Both the position numbers and the translations under genes were made by a program. This document shows positions 8,225-17,529 of a stretch of 27,171 nucleotides of DNA, in pieces; within the stretch, counting starts at the first letter, position 1; each line of letters opens with the position of its first letter. Under the pieces are notes generated by a model. The model was not told where the DNA came from. It worked only from the letters and a program-made list of their open reading frames with translations, and made no database searches. The DNA comes from a virus: IMG/VR virus record IMGVR_UViG_3300035698_005454, positions 1-27,171 of that record, one strand, 5' to 3'.

Positions 8225-11200
8225 CTCCTAGTCCTTTGTGCGTTGTATGCAATTATTACGTTTTCTATTGTATCTGCATTTTTAAGTTTTATTTGAATTT
8301 TCTCACCGTAGAAGCCGTAACCTATTTGATTAACTTTATAGTTATTTATTGTGTTACCATTCTGCTCTTTAGTGTTACTGTTTTGGGTATCGGTAGATTT
8401 GAAGTCAACAGTACCTGTTCCGCTAATAGTAATCTCAGCATATTCATAGTTTGAATAATACTGGTCAAATATTTTAGTTGCGTATGCTAAAGTTGAGGTT
8501 GCACTTTCATCATAATCTGGATATTTATTTATCTCATTATACGAATCTAAGAATAGGTTAAGGTTTTCTGTTGTACTTCCACCGCTTAGAGCACTTGCAT
8601 ATAAAACATCTAATCCCTCAAATGTACACCATTTATCCTCTGGTATATCATATACATAAGATTTAGTTTTCTTGATTGTTACTGTATCGGCTGATTCGTC
8701 TGCTATTGTTTCTGCTACTGTTATAACTCCAGCTACTATAGTTGCTATTGTAAGTCCTTTATTATTAGTAGAATCAACTGCATTTGAAATGAATATCTTA
8801 TCGCCTACTCTATATGTATCTGTGTCCCAAGTACCAGTTGATAATGCTATACTTTTAGATAATGCAACAAATGTAACTTCCACACTTTCAGAATTGTCAG
8901 CGTTATCATGTAGCATATATTGTTGTGTTAGTGGTAGATATAAACCTTTTAGAGTTGACTTAATAGGTAAATCCATTCTACCAAGAGATATATTCTTATA
9001 GTTTGAAGCATTCCAAAGCATTAAACCTGCTTCTGATTGCCACATTAATCCGTAAGGAGTTATTACTAAAGTATCCTCATTAACGAGACCATCTCTTTTC
9101 CTTTCAGGGATTAAGTTTTCTGCTGAATCATTCCAAGTTGAAGGGTCGCCTATTAATGGGAATACATTAAAGCCATTTCTATAAAATACCACTACTGAAT
9201 TTTCGTATTTAGTCTGTCCTCTTAAATAAGAAGGTACTGGAATAACTCTGCGAATTTTACCTGCACATTTCTTAATGAATTTATCAGGGAAAGAAACACC
9301 ATTAACTTTTGAATATCCAATCCAATCTGAATAATCTTCATAAGTTAAATCTTCAATATCGCCAATATCAATGTTTTGATTTTCTTCGTCTGCATCCCAA
9401 TCATAACCTATTACATCAATATCTGTTAATGGCATACGGTTAGCTAAGTTCTGAACAGCGTTTATGTTTGTTGTGTCGGAAGCGGATAGATATTGACCTG
9501 TATCAAATATCCAATTAGCATATTGGGTATCTAAGATTGCGTCACGACTAGTTGTATTTGTTCCAAGTTGGAATTTATTAAACCCTGTGTATCTTGCATA
9601 ATCAGAGCTTGTACCATCAGGGCTTTCTTCATAGCTATAATCATCATCAGTTAAGTTATAAACAAATAAACTTATATTCTCGTCTTGTGACCAAGATAAA
9701 CAAATAAAGTATTCTTTAGTTGCTGCTACGCTTGCATTCGTAATACCTGTGAATGCTGTAGTTACTCCATGTGCAAGGGTATACCAATCGCCTGAATCAT
9801 CTATATATAGGTGCATTGATTGAGTACCGCCATTAATAAACTCTAACTGAATTATTTGATTTGGTGTATGGTCAGCATTTGTACCATCAATACTTACAAA
9901 ACCTGCATAATAAACACCGCCAAATGGTAGGTTAAATATGGGATCAAAATTATATTCCGAACCTGCAACGCTTGTAATTGTATCTATCTGAACTGTATTT
10001 GTACTTGTTGTTAAATCTACACTTAATGCAGGAAGTAAACATATATTACCTGTTGAAAATGTAGCGTTATTTAAATCTCCATTAGTATTCACATCTGCTC
10101 TATTATAAACTTCATCTGTTAATTCATTTATTTGACAAGGTGAGCATATCTTTGTTTCTACTGTCTCAACACCTATATTACCAAAAGTCTTTTGTGTAGA
10201 CCATTGTGGAGCATCTGAATAGTCAATAAAGCTACCATAACCGGAATTACGCCAATCAGTATTATTTATACCTACTGCACCACCTTGTTCACACCATACT
10301 TGATAAATTGTTTTACTATCAGATATTGGTATTTCAGGTACTTTTATGTAAGTTGTTATATTATTTGTTGTATAAGTAATTTCAGAAACTCTTGCATAAT
10401 ATATGGTAATCTCGCCTTCTCCTGTTTTATCTATTGAGAATTTATCGCTACTCGCTTCAACTACCCTTGAAATATATCTGTAACCTTGACCACTAATGCC
10501 AAATGAACTTGACGATGTACCAAGATATACAGTTGCTATATCATTTGCAGGAGTTGGATTTTTAATAAATACTTTTATTGTAACGAGATATTTTGTTCCA
10601 TCTACTATTGGTGTTGACCTTGATGCTGAAATAGAAGTTAAATCAGAGTAACTTAAATTTCTATATGTACCTGAATTATATTTCCAATCACCATTAGGAG
10701 CCCAACCTGTATCACTTGACATTTCAGGGTTAGTTAAGTTTTGAGTTACACCATCGCCACCTATCCCATAAACTGCTACATTATCAACCGATTTAATATC
10801 TGCATCTGCTGTTTTAGTTATTGCATAAGCTGTTGAGCTTGCTTTTATTATAAATGCCTCACTACGAGCACCTGTACCGTCTTTGACTTGTAATGTATAA
10901 TCTTCTATTGTTAAACCATCTTCGTCTGAATCACCATCTAGGGTGAAATCCATTTGGTTTATATAATATTCGTTTTGTGTTAATGGTGCTACTGATTGTG
11001 TTAATGCGTCTGCACCTGTGCCGTTATTACTTGCGTATTTTTGCAATCCTATTGTCCAATCACCACCCTTTGTCCAATCTGAATCAGGGTCGAAATCTCC
11101 GTTTACTATATTATCGGTATGACTACTCCAATCAAAGCCATCACTAACTTCATATACTGTAGGTAAAGGAGTTGTTAAATCATTATCAAAAAATCTTACT

Positions 11201-12411
11201 TTATCTTTATTACCCATTAACCAATGCCAATCAGGTATTTCTGGCAATACACCAAAGTTAGTAACATCATTAAATTCAGCACGAACTACGCCATTAACAT
11301 AGCTTCTTGCATTTAAATTAGTTAAAGTAACTTCTCTATAATGGTCAAATTCAAATGGAAATTCTAATCTTTTCTTAATTCCACCTAATACAGTTGAACC
11401 ACCAACAGAGCAAATATCATTCCCTTTTGGTGATGAGTCATTTTCATAATCTATATTGACGGTTAAGTCACCTGATAGTATCGCTATTGTATCTGTATAT
11501 TGGTTACTACCGTCTTTATTTGAAACTATAATTTCTTTAATAAATAATGGAACTCTTGTCTCTATCCCATTTGTGTAACGTAATTCTTCTCTGTATATTC
11601 TAAAATATTTTATCTGTTCTTTAACCGAAGTTGCATTAGCTGTTATCTCTAAATTACTTATTGTAACTGATTTAACTTCTCTCTCGTCTAAATCTTCATC
11701 GTCTTTCTTGAAGAATTGCATATCAATCCAATCTGAAGCAGGGGAAGGGTTACTCTCATCTCCATCGTCAGTTACGAATGTATACCAATATCTGTAAATA
11801 CCACAATAGTTTATATAAGAGCCTGTATCTAAATTCTCTTGGAATAATGATTGATTATAAGTAACTGTATCAATACCAGTAGGTTTATTCAATGGTCTTG
11901 GTATTTCATTTATTGCATAGACAAATTCGTCATCTTGGTTAATAGTAACAAAATGTGATTTATTCTGTCCATCAGTAATTAGCATTCTATCTCTATCATA
12001 AGCAATTCTCATTACAGAGTCAACATTATAAGTTACTCCTGTTATGCTCACAACCTCATACGTCCACGTAGTAGCGTCTTCTAAGTAAAAGAGTACTAAT
12101 CTATAGTTTCCACCAGAAGTAACGCCAAACACAGGATATAGTACGTCTCCGCTTGAAGTCTCTGGCATACGAGTTGGATAGAATGGTTCTTCAGGTTGAT
12201 ATAATATTGTACCACCTGAAAATACTGTTGTATCTGAAATCATTATAGCGTTTAATCCTGCACTATAAGTAACTTCATCTACTCGTTTAGTTATTTTACC
12301 TAAATCTTTATTCTCATAATTTACTATATCATTAAGAACATTTGATTTAAGAGCAGAACTTTGAGCAACTTCATTCATACCACCGTCGAAACCTAAAACT
12401 TCACGTTTCAT
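8221..12411 (-). CDS. Large tail hub/nozzle-like protein with inserted lectin-like domains
   Basis: 1396 residues. The N-terminus, with GFDGGMNEV (7-15) and ending in GKITKR (38-43), resembles the opening of P22 gp10-like stabilisation or hub proteins. Residues 1050-1170 (VVVFYRNGFNVFPLIGDPST, ITPYGLMWQSEAGLMLWN) look like the beta-propeller body of the same type. Between them are insertions: two beta-sandwich, carbohydrate-binding-like segments near 432-530 and 555-690, each with paired W..GGDW or GW.PNGDW motifs, and a LamG/concanavalin-like region near 785-985. Residues 1176-1247 form a small beta module (DTYRVGDKIFISN) common in phage structural proteins. It starts as TAATG on the previous gene behind AAAGGAA. 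The likely role is closing the DNA channel and binding host glycans. An alternative is a large tailspike-like protein. Confidence 0.65.
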   Translation of the reverse strand: MKREVLGFDGGMNEVAQSSALKSNVLNDIVNYENKDLGKITKRVDEVTYSAGLNAIMISDTTVFSGGTILYQPEEPFYPTRMPETSSGDVLYPVFGVTSGGNYRLVLFYLEDATTWTYEVVSITGVTYNVDSVMRIAYDRDRMLITDGQNKSHFVTINQDDEFVYAINEIPRPLNKPTGIDTVTYNQSLFQENLDTGSYINYCGIYRYWYTFVTDDGDESNPSPASDWIDMQFFKKDDEDLDEREVKSVTISNLEITANATSVKEQIKYFRIYREELRYTNGIETRVPLFIKEIIVSNKDGSNQYTDTIAILSGDLTVNIDYENDSSPKGNDICSVGGSTVLGGIKKRLEFPFEFDHYREVTLTNLNARSYVNGVVRAEFNDVTNFGVLPEIPDWHWLMGNKDKVRFFDNDLTTPLPTVYEVSDGFDWSSHTDNIVNGDFDPDSDWTKGGDWTIGLQKYASNNGTGADALTQSVAPLTQNEYYINQMDFTLDGDSDEDGLTIEDYTLQVKDGTGARSEAFIIKASSTAYAITKTADADIKSVDNVAVYGIGGDGVTQNLTNPEMSSDTGWAPNGDWKYNSGTYRNLSYSDLTSISASRSTPIVDGTKYLVTIKVFIKNPTPANDIATVYLGTSSSSFGISGQGYRYISRVVEASSDKFSIDKTGEGEITIYYARVSEITYTTNNITTYIKVPEIPISDSKTIYQVWCEQGGAVGINNTDWRNSGYGSFIDYSDAPQWSTQKTFGNIGVETVETKICSPCQINELTDEVYNRADVNTNGDLNNATFSTGNICLLPALSVDLTTSTNTVQIDTITSVAGSEYNFDPIFNLPFGGVYYAGFVSIDGTNADHTPNQIIQLEFINGGTQSMHLYIDDSGDWYTLAHGVTTAFTGITNASVAATKEYFICLSWSQDENISLFVYNLTDDDYSYEESPDGTSSDYARYTGFNKFQLGTNTTSRDAILDTQYANWIFDTGQYLSASDTTNINAVQNLANRMPLTDIDVIGYDWDADEENQNIDIGDIEDLTYEDYSDWIGYSKVNGVSFPDKFIKKCAGKIRRVIPVPSYLRGQTKYENSVVVFYRNGFNVFPLIGDPSTWNDSAENLIPERKRDGLVNEDTLVITPYGLMWQSEAGLMLWNASNYKNISLGRMDLPIKSTLKGLYLPLTQQYMLHDNADNSESVEVTFVALSKSIALSTGTWDTDTYRVGDKIFISNAVDSTNNKGLTIATIVAGVITVAETIADESADTVTIKKTKSYVYDIPEDKWCTFEGLDVLYASALSGGSTTENLNLFLDSYNEINKYPDYDESATSTLAYATKIFDQYYSNYEYAEITISGTGTVDFKSTDTQNSNTKEQNGNTINNYKVNQIGYGFYGEKIQIKLKNADTIENVIIAYNAQRTRR

Positions 12412-13067
12412 TAAATATTCCTTTCTACTAATAATCTATTTACCGTAATATCAATCGCTGCATCAATAAATCTTAGTGTATATAGTCCAGCAGTTCCACC
12501 TATATAAAACTCTGTATCTTTAGTATAATCGTCGGGGCTTGCATCTGGTATATATTTAACTGTAACATAATTAACGCCTAATCCAGTTGAATCTTTTGGA
12601 TAGAATTGAATACCTGTTTCTACTTCGTACCAACCTCTATCTTTACCGCTATCTATTAATGGATTATAGAAATTAACATTATGAACATCAATATTCTCTA
12701 AAAATTCTGGGTATTCCTCGTTTATTTTTACTATATTATAACCAAGTTGGTCGTTAGAACTATCACTATTTGTATAAATATCAATCACGCTACTTGGTAT
12801 TGCTGTCAATGCACTATATAAAATCAACCCATTCTCTGTTGATACAGTACCGATAACAACTTCTTCTCTCTCTAATCTACCACGATAATCAAGTTCTTTC
12901 ATTCCATAGCGTCTTGGGTCATCAAGCATTTGACGAATTGTAATAAAGAAATAGTCCGCAGCACGCCCTAAATAAGTTGTTGAATCGCCATATTTGATTA
13001 TATCTGAATCGTTAAGCCTTGTGCAAATCTCTGTTACTATCTCTGAAAGCAATCTAGTTGTTGCCAT
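12411..13067 (-). CDS. Head-tail connector-like protein
   Basis: 218 residues, soluble. The N-terminal half is helical (LLSEIVTEICTRLNDSDIIK, then ADYFFITIRQMLDDPRRYG) and the rest is mostly beta. The C-terminus returns to a helix ending INVNRLLVERNI-like. Size, helical N-terminus and position directly before the hub gene fit the adaptor or connector proteins that sit under the portal of short-tailed phages (P22 gp4-like role). Sequence identity to a named family cannot be shown by eye. TAGGAG precedes the ATG and the stop overlaps the next ATG as TAATG, so the hub protein is probably translationally coupled. Confidence 0.55.
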   Translation of the reverse strand: MATTRLLSEIVTEICTRLNDSDIIKYGDSTTYLGRAADYFFITIRQMLDDPRRYGMKELDYRGRLEREEVVIGTVSTENGLILYSALTAIPSSVIDIYTNSDSSNDQLGYNIVKINEEYPEFLENIDVHNVNFYNPLIDSGKDRGWYEVETGIQFYPKDSTGLGVNYVTVKYIPDASPDDYTKDTEFYIGGTAGLYTLRFIDAAIDITVNRLLVERNI

Positions 13068-13120
13068 TTATTTCTCCTATTTATCCTTATCTGTATGTTC
13101 TTTAAATTCTTTTTTCATAA

Positions 13121-13831
13121 TCAGACACTTTTGTCGGTATGTTCGTACCAAATGGCTTCCATACTCATTTGCAAGTTAGCATCACCAGTGTTATCCCCTT
13201 TGACTCTAAGATAATAAGTAGTCCCCGCTTTCAGAATATACTCATCTGTATGAGAGTGTCCATCTGCGGCTGTTTTACCTTTCTTCGCTCCTCCTAGTAT
13301 CTCTGTATGAATAACCGTACCATCAGCTGATATGGGAGATGCATCACCATCAAGTATTAGTGTTACTTGATTAGCAACGGGAGTAGCTCTTACTGAAGAT
13401 GCTGTACTCTCATTATCAGAATTCCTATTCCTATTGATGGGCGTATAGAAGTTTGTTAGGTCTGGGTCAACATCTATTGTCGGGGCTTCTAATATATCAA
13501 AGACAGCTCTTGCTGCCATATCAACACTATACACAAGATGAAACCATTTAGTTCCTGCTGGGGTTGTAAACAAAATACCCATCTCTGTATCCTTAGCTAC
13601 TTGATTATCTGCCAAGTGAACACAGAACGTAGAACCCGAATGTATTTCGTGATGTTCATATTCTATTGTTTGTATTGACCTTGTACTTGTATCTATTCTT
13701 ATGGGATGATAATTTGTGCCATTATAACCTTGAATATCGGTTATTAGGTTTCCATTTGCATCTGTAAGTATATCAATCCAAGACGCACCATCATAGCCTT
13801 GCATCTTAATCTTTTCAAAATAATTAGCCAT
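13121..13831 (-). CDS. Virion protein, beta-rich, conserved phage type
   Basis: 236 residues from ATG 13831. The frame extends five codons upstream to a TTG, but GGAG lies nine bases before the ATG and that ATG overlaps the previous stop as TAATG, so the ATG is chosen. Visible features: a short N-terminal segment with two NG/YNG turns, then IEYEHHEIHSGSTFCV (55-70 region), which I recognise as a block recurring in phage virion proteins of unknown exact role, and NRNRNSDNES in the middle. The composition is soluble and beta-rich. It is probably a tail or capsid-surface component. Confidence 0.6.
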   Translation of the reverse strand: MANYFEKIKMQGYDGASWIDILTDANGNLITDIQGYNGTNYHPIRIDTSTRSIQTIEYEHHEIHSGSTFCVHLADNQVAKDTEMGILFTTPAGTKWFHLVYSVDMAARAVFDILEAPTIDVDPDLTNFYTPINRNRNSDNESTASSVRATPVANQVTLILDGDASPISADGTVIHTEILGGAKKGKTAADGHSHTDEYILKAGTTYYLRVKGDNTGDANLQMSMEAIWYEHTDKSV

Positions 13832-14220
13832 TATCCAATTCTCCAATCTGGTGTTGAACTACCAAATATCTCTATTGCTGATTTTGAATCTAACACTACA
13901 TCCTTAACACCATTAACATTTTCAGTTCCTAATGTTATTTCGCCTGTACCTACATTTACTATTGTCATTCCATCTCCTTCTACTGCTGTATAAAGAGTAA
14001 CCGTAAATGTTCCATTACATTCTATTATGTTATCTGTATCTAATGCTGTGTAATTTGCTGTTACCGATGTAACTGGTGCGTTACCACTCTCAATATCATT
14101 AAGTCTATCAATATAGTCCTGATGCGAATGTTCGGCAGGAGGGAATACGCCTTTCTCTTTAGACGTTCTGCGAGATTGGTTTACCCGTTTCCGCCTTGTG
14201 TCAAGTTCACTTTTCGGCAC
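13831..14220 (-). CDS. Small virion-associated beta protein (GTG start)
   Basis: 129 residues. The start is GTG at 14220 with GGAG seven bases upstream; no ATG lies near it. The N-terminus is basic (TRRKRVNQSRR). From about residue 50 it has a pattern seen in phage fibre or tail modules: VTANYTALDTDNIIECNG, TFTVTLYTA, GTGEITLG and a terminal DWRIG. That repeating T/V beta pattern usually forms a small folded module on a structural protein. The gene overlaps both neighbours (14 bases upstream; TAATG downstream). Function is inferred from pattern and place. Confidence 0.6.
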   Translation of the reverse strand: MPKSELDTRRKRVNQSRRTSKEKGVFPPAEHSHQDYIDRLNDIESGNAPVTSVTANYTALDTDNIIECNGTFTVTLYTAVEGDGMTIVNVGTGEITLGTENVNGVKDVVLDSKSAIEIFGSSTPDWRIG

Positions 14221-14629
14221 TAAGAAACTCCACTAAACTTATCTTGCTTGGAAATCCTTTCCATATCATACCTTTCTCTTTAGCTATTTCTTTTAGTTTA
14301 TTATATTCCCAATTTGAATAATCTGTTGTTATTGTTTCAGTTTTATTATCTGCAACTACTAAACTTTCTTCAACTTTTTCAAATTCTACTTCTTCACTTT
14401 CCATTCTATCTAATAGTTTTTGGAGTTCTTCTTTAGTTGCACTTCCTAATGTTTTATTAACTGAAACTCCAGTTTCTTCATTTCTGTCTATTTCCAAGAA
14501 GCCATTATTGTAAAACTTAGAATTTCTCAAACGAGCCATTTTATCAATATCATCTGTCTTATATGCGAAGTTCTTAAATGCACAACCCTCGAAACTTACG
14601 TTTCTTCTTTTAGCTACAAATTTTGCCAT
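14207..14629 (-). CDS. Unknown protein with possible C-terminal SAP/HeH-like motif
   Basis: 140 residues. The N-terminal 50 residues are basic and aromatic (KRRNVSFEGCAFKNFAY). The middle is acidic with a coiled-coil tendency (LQKLLDRMESEEVEFEKVEE). The last 30 residues, with YNKLKEIAKEKG and SLVEFLSAEK, resemble the helix-extended-loop-helix or SAP type of small nucleic-acid-binding motif. No enzyme signature is visible. It starts at ATG 14629 behind AAGGGGGA and overlaps the LicD-like stop as TAATG. It lies where the glycan cassette meets the virion genes, so either assignment is possible. Confidence 0.55.
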   Translation of the reverse strand: MAKFVAKRRNVSFEGCAFKNFAYKTDDIDKMARLRNSKFYNNGFLEIDRNEETGVSVNKTLGSATKEELQKLLDRMESEEVEFEKVEESLVVADNKTETITTDYSNWEYNKLKEIAKEKGMIWKGFPSKISLVEFLSAEK

Positions 14630-15243
14630 TATTCCCCCTTAATCATATCATATTCAGTTAATATCGTTTCTGTATTTGACTGTGTATACCAATCAAAATC
14701 CTCTCTTTTAATTTCAGTTCTATAATCGCCATATCGTGAAGTTAAATACATATCCGCATCTTTTGGTATTAAGCAATTTAAACCGTAAAAAGAATACTCA
14801 GTATATCCATCCATACACTCAGAAGGATAAACACATACCATAACAGTACCTCGTTTTATCTTATCTTCATCTTTACCAAAGTACCGACAGTAATTATAGC
14901 ATTCATCTCTTTTAGGGTGTTTATGTACTCTAATTAGATCTAAATGATTCTTACCTCTGATTATTGCCATACCTTCCATTTTATCTAAATAGTTAAATGT
15001 TTTAATTAATTTGAAGCCATAAACTTTTACAAGTTCTTCAATAGCTTCTTTTAGTTTATCATAGTCACTATCCCATATTCCTAAATCTATATCATCTTCA
15101 TCGCCCGGGCAAAAGTCGCCATCTCGATAAGCACCTACTAGAGTACCTTCAAATAGATAGAAAGGAATATTATGTTTCTTAGCTACATAATAGAAATCGG
15201 TTAAGTTTAAAATTGCTTGAGCTTTAGTAACTGACATATTCAT
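14629..15243 (-). CDS. LicD-type nucleotidyl/phosphotransferase
   Basis: 204 residues. The N-terminal half matches the LicD-like fold: LFEGTLVGAYR (30-40), then PGDEDDIDLGI (46-56), the acidic metal-binding motif usually written PWDDDIDIG. Here Trp is replaced by Gly. LicD proteins move phosphocholine or similar groups from a CDP-carrier to surface sugars; substrate here is unknown. Conserved-looking tail: FYGLNCLIPKD and YLTSRYGDYR, also typical of the family. It overlaps the deacetylase gene by 20 bases; no strong ribosome site precedes ATG 15243, and GGA six bases before ATG 15237 (third codon) may be the real start. Likely role: decorating a glycan made or modified by the neighbouring enzymes. 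Confidence 0.8.
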   Translation of the reverse strand: MNMSVTKAQAILNLTDFYYVAKKHNIPFYLFEGTLVGAYRDGDFCPGDEDDIDLGIWDSDYDKLKEAIEELVKVYGFKLIKTFNYLDKMEGMAIIRGKNHLDLIRVHKHPKRDECYNYCRYFGKDEDKIKRGTVMVCVYPSECMDGYTEYSFYGLNCLIPKDADMYLTSRYGDYRTEIKREDFDWYTQSNTETILTEYDMIKGE

Positions 15244-15760
15244 TCCATATTTCTGAGAAGTGTTTTTTAGTCTGTTCTCTTTCTATTTGACTTTTATAAC
15301 AATCCATAGCTTGTTTTTTAAGTTCTCTCATTTCATCTGTTGGAATAATGCAAGTTCCTAATCCGTTAGTTCCCCAAGAGTTATTGTAAGTATCATAGTA
15401 AACTACTTTCTTAAATATCTTCTTAGCTATTTCTGCTGTTGCTTTATGGTGTTTATTAGAAGTTTCAGGATTTGGTGCATATACAACATCAAATTCTTCC
15501 ATTCTTAATAGTTTTTTCTTTAATAAATGCCTGTAAACATCTATATCTAAATCATCTTGAATACCTAAGAACCATAAATCAGCACCTAAAATATCCATCG
15601 CTTTCTTTGATTCATCTCTGCGAATCTTTAAATTATCTTGCGTATAACAATCAGTACATACAACTACTAACGGTTTTTCTTTCTGAATTAAGTAAGCACC
15701 GAATAACGATTCATCGTCTGAATGGGCGGATAAAAACAACCCTTTATTTAATAAGTTCAT
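15224..15760 (-). CDS. PIG-L/LmbE-type N-acetylglucosaminyl deacetylase
   Basis: 178 residues, shorter than most family members (often about 220-250). The zinc motif SAHSDDESLFGA (11-22) matches the family's AHPDDE, with Pro changed to Ser but His13, Asp15 and Asp16 kept. RRDESKKAMDILGA and FLGIQDD match the following family blocks. HHKAT (104-108) gives the later zinc histidine. Family members remove an acetyl group from N-acetylglucosamine-like sugars. The start is ATG 15760, with AAGGGGG upstream inside the end of the glycosyltransferase gene (overlap 17 bases). It presumably acts with the adjacent glycosyltransferase and LicD-like enzyme. Confidence 0.8.
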   Translation of the reverse strand: MNLLNKGLFLSAHSDDESLFGAYLIQKEKPLVVVCTDCYTQDNLKIRRDESKKAMDILGADLWFLGIQDDLDIDVYRHLLKKKLLRMEEFDVVYAPNPETSNKHHKATAEIAKKIFKKVVYYDTYNNSWGTNGLGTCIIPTDEMRELKKQAMDCYKSQIEREQTKKHFSEIWNEYVSY

Positions 15761-17165
15761 CTACAACCCCCTTAAATTCTACATAAGCCGTATTTACATC
15801 GTGTAATATCTCAACATATTGTCTGTATTCTTCTGGTTTGGTTTTTCTTAATAATACCCGTAATTCTTTATATGTATTCCAAATATATTCATTCGGATAA
15901 GACTTGTCAGAGCCTATCCAATTATATACCAATGGTTTACAACCGCAAGCCATACCTTCTAATAATGATAAGCATTGACTTTCTCTACGTGATGTATTGA
16001 TTATAAACTTCTTATCTGATAGAAATTCACTTATCTCATCACTTGGGTCTATCCATGTTAAATTGTCAGGTTTTCTTTCTTTCATATATTGTTGAATATC
16101 TTTATGATAAACTTGACCTTTAGCATAAAAATTATAAGTTGGAAATTCTCTTGCTGTATGCATTAATAATTGAACACCTTTTTCATCTTTAAAGTTGCCA
16201 ATAAAAGCTATTGAATTATCTTCTTTATCTACACTAAATTTGAATTTATCTAAGTCTATTGCATTTTTAATAACAACAGCTTGCTCTAATTTGCCAACTC
16301 TTGTTTCGAGATAGTCTTTTATATGTTCGCCTACAAAGATTATCAAATCCCACGCTTCCCAATTCATTTGATCCATAAAGTCTGTATATGCTTCGTATGA
16401 GTGTATTCTTAATATTCTCTTAGCTTTAATGTCTAATTTACTAACTGCAATAGCTTGTTCATCTCCCCATTCACACCATACAACTTTTACATTATCGCCT
16501 ATTGAATCAGGTCTAAATGTTTGTCTACTAACACTATATCCGTCTTTTTCAAATCTCTCTATATAAGGCTCAATGAAATTATTCTGTTTTGCTATGAATA
16601 AAATATCTTTATTATTAACACCTGTAACGTGTTTCTTACCGCTTATCTGTCCGTCATGTGAACGGTAATAATAACCAAAATGATAAGGACAAGTTGTCAT
16701 TCTAAAACCGTCTTTCTTCAAATCTTCTAATGCATTTACATCTACATATTTATTTAAATGTTCTTTAAATGGGTGTTCTAAGAAGTATTCTCTATTATAC
16801 GCACCGAGTGGAGCTTTCTCTTTTCTAGTTTTCTCTTTTGTTGTCTCTTTAAAGAAAGTCGAATATGTACTGCAAATCTTAACATCGTCAGGAGCACCTT
16901 GTATAAATACTGCTAAACTCGTACAATAATCAGGACTAATAAAATCATCATCATCAACAAAGAGTACCCAATCGGCTGTTGCCTCCTGAAGCCCCTGATT
17001 ACGCATTCTGCCAGCAGTAAAGAATCTTTCCCTATTATCAAGCACAATTAGTTCTAAGTTGCTTAGAGATTGATTTTTGACTGAATCTATACATTCTTCT
17101 ACCCATTTAGGGTGTTGCTTACTTCTACTATCTATTATTACTACTGATAAAACTGGTTTATCCAT
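15744..17165 (-). CDS. Two-domain glycosyltransferase (GT2 + GT4-like)
   Basis: 473 residues from ATG 17165. An ATG exists seven codons upstream, but TTGGGGGAGTG lies right before 17165, the same arrangement as the gene before it, so the shorter form is chosen. Residues 5-170 are a GT-A, family-2-type domain: LSVVIID, ECIDSVKNQSLSNLELIVLD, and the metal-binding VDDDD (70-74). Residues 197-470 are a GT-B domain: VVIKNAIDLDKF, AFIGNFKDEKGVQ, and RESQCLSLLEGMACGCKPLV (394-413), the nucleotide-sugar-binding E..EG motif. A single protein could thus add two sugars. No membrane segment is visible, so it acts in the cytoplasm. The acceptor, whether virion protein, host glycan or lipid carrier, is unknown. 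Confidence 0.85.
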   Translation of the reverse strand: MDKPVLSVVIIDSRSKQHPKWVEECIDSVKNQSLSNLELIVLDNRERFFTAGRMRNQGLQEATADWVLFVDDDDFISPDYCTSLAVFIQGAPDDVKICSTYSTFFKETTKEKTRKEKAPLGAYNREYFLEHPFKEHLNKYVDVNALEDLKKDGFRMTTCPYHFGYYYRSHDGQISGKKHVTGVNNKDILFIAKQNNFIEPYIERFEKDGYSVSRQTFRPDSIGDNVKVVWCEWGDEQAIAVSKLDIKAKRILRIHSYEAYTDFMDQMNWEAWDLIIFVGEHIKDYLETRVGKLEQAVVIKNAIDLDKFKFSVDKEDNSIAFIGNFKDEKGVQLLMHTAREFPTYNFYAKGQVYHKDIQQYMKERKPDNLTWIDPSDEISEFLSDKKFIINTSRRESQCLSLLEGMACGCKPLVYNWIGSDKSYPNEYIWNTYKELRVLLRKTKPEEYRQYVEILHDVNTAYVEFKGVVDELIK

Positions 17166-17529
17166 CACTCCCCCAATCTTCACCATTCCAAATTTTATTA
17201 TACTTCTCTTTCATTACGAATGCAAGCCAGAGTTGTTCAGGTGTTGAAATTTCATCTTCTGCTGATGTATTATCGGCAAGCCAATCTGAAAAGAATAATA
17301 GTAATCCTATCCATCTTGGGTATTTATCATATAACATCTTTTGCAACTGGTCTTGGCGTGGTAGCCAAATATAAGCTATAATTTCTTTCTTGGTTAATTT
17401 TCTTTCTGTAAATATATAGCTTTCATGATTATAACCAAACGTATACAAATCATCATTTTGTGGTTTCCACAACTCCTGTATTTCAACAGCTTTCTCGCAC
17501 ATCTTGACATACTCTTTACTTGTATCCAT
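17158..17529 (-). CDS. Conserved phage protein of unknown function (WLPRQDQLQ type)
   Basis: 123 residues from ATG 17529, which overlaps the methyltransferase stop as TGATG behind AAGGGGGAG. A GTG codon one place upstream is not needed. Features: an N-terminal helix, then YIWLPRQDQLQKML (about 53-66) and PEQLWLAFVMKEKYNKIWNG near the end. I recognise this pattern as a small phage protein family with no known activity. It is soluble, with no catalytic motif. It sits between a methyltransferase and a glycosyltransferase, but similar proteins occur in other phage contexts, so a sugar role is not implied. Confidence 0.65.
   Translation of the reverse strand: MDTSKEYVKMCEKAVEIQELWKPQNDDLYTFGYNHESYIFTERKLTKKEIIAYIWLPRQDQLQKMLYDKYPRWIGLLLFFSDWLADNTSAEDEISTPEQLWLAFVMKEKYNKIWNGEDWGSDG

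Noticed and set aside
13077-13118. 13-codon minus-strand frame (ends EHTDKDK) whose end resembles the end of the preceding protein (EHTDKSV)
   Set aside because: No ribosome site and too short to support as a gene; the likeness covers only a few residues and may be chance.
13832-13846. Five-codon upstream extension of the virion gene to a TTG
   Set aside because: The bases of that extension include the GGAG site for the ATG at 13831.
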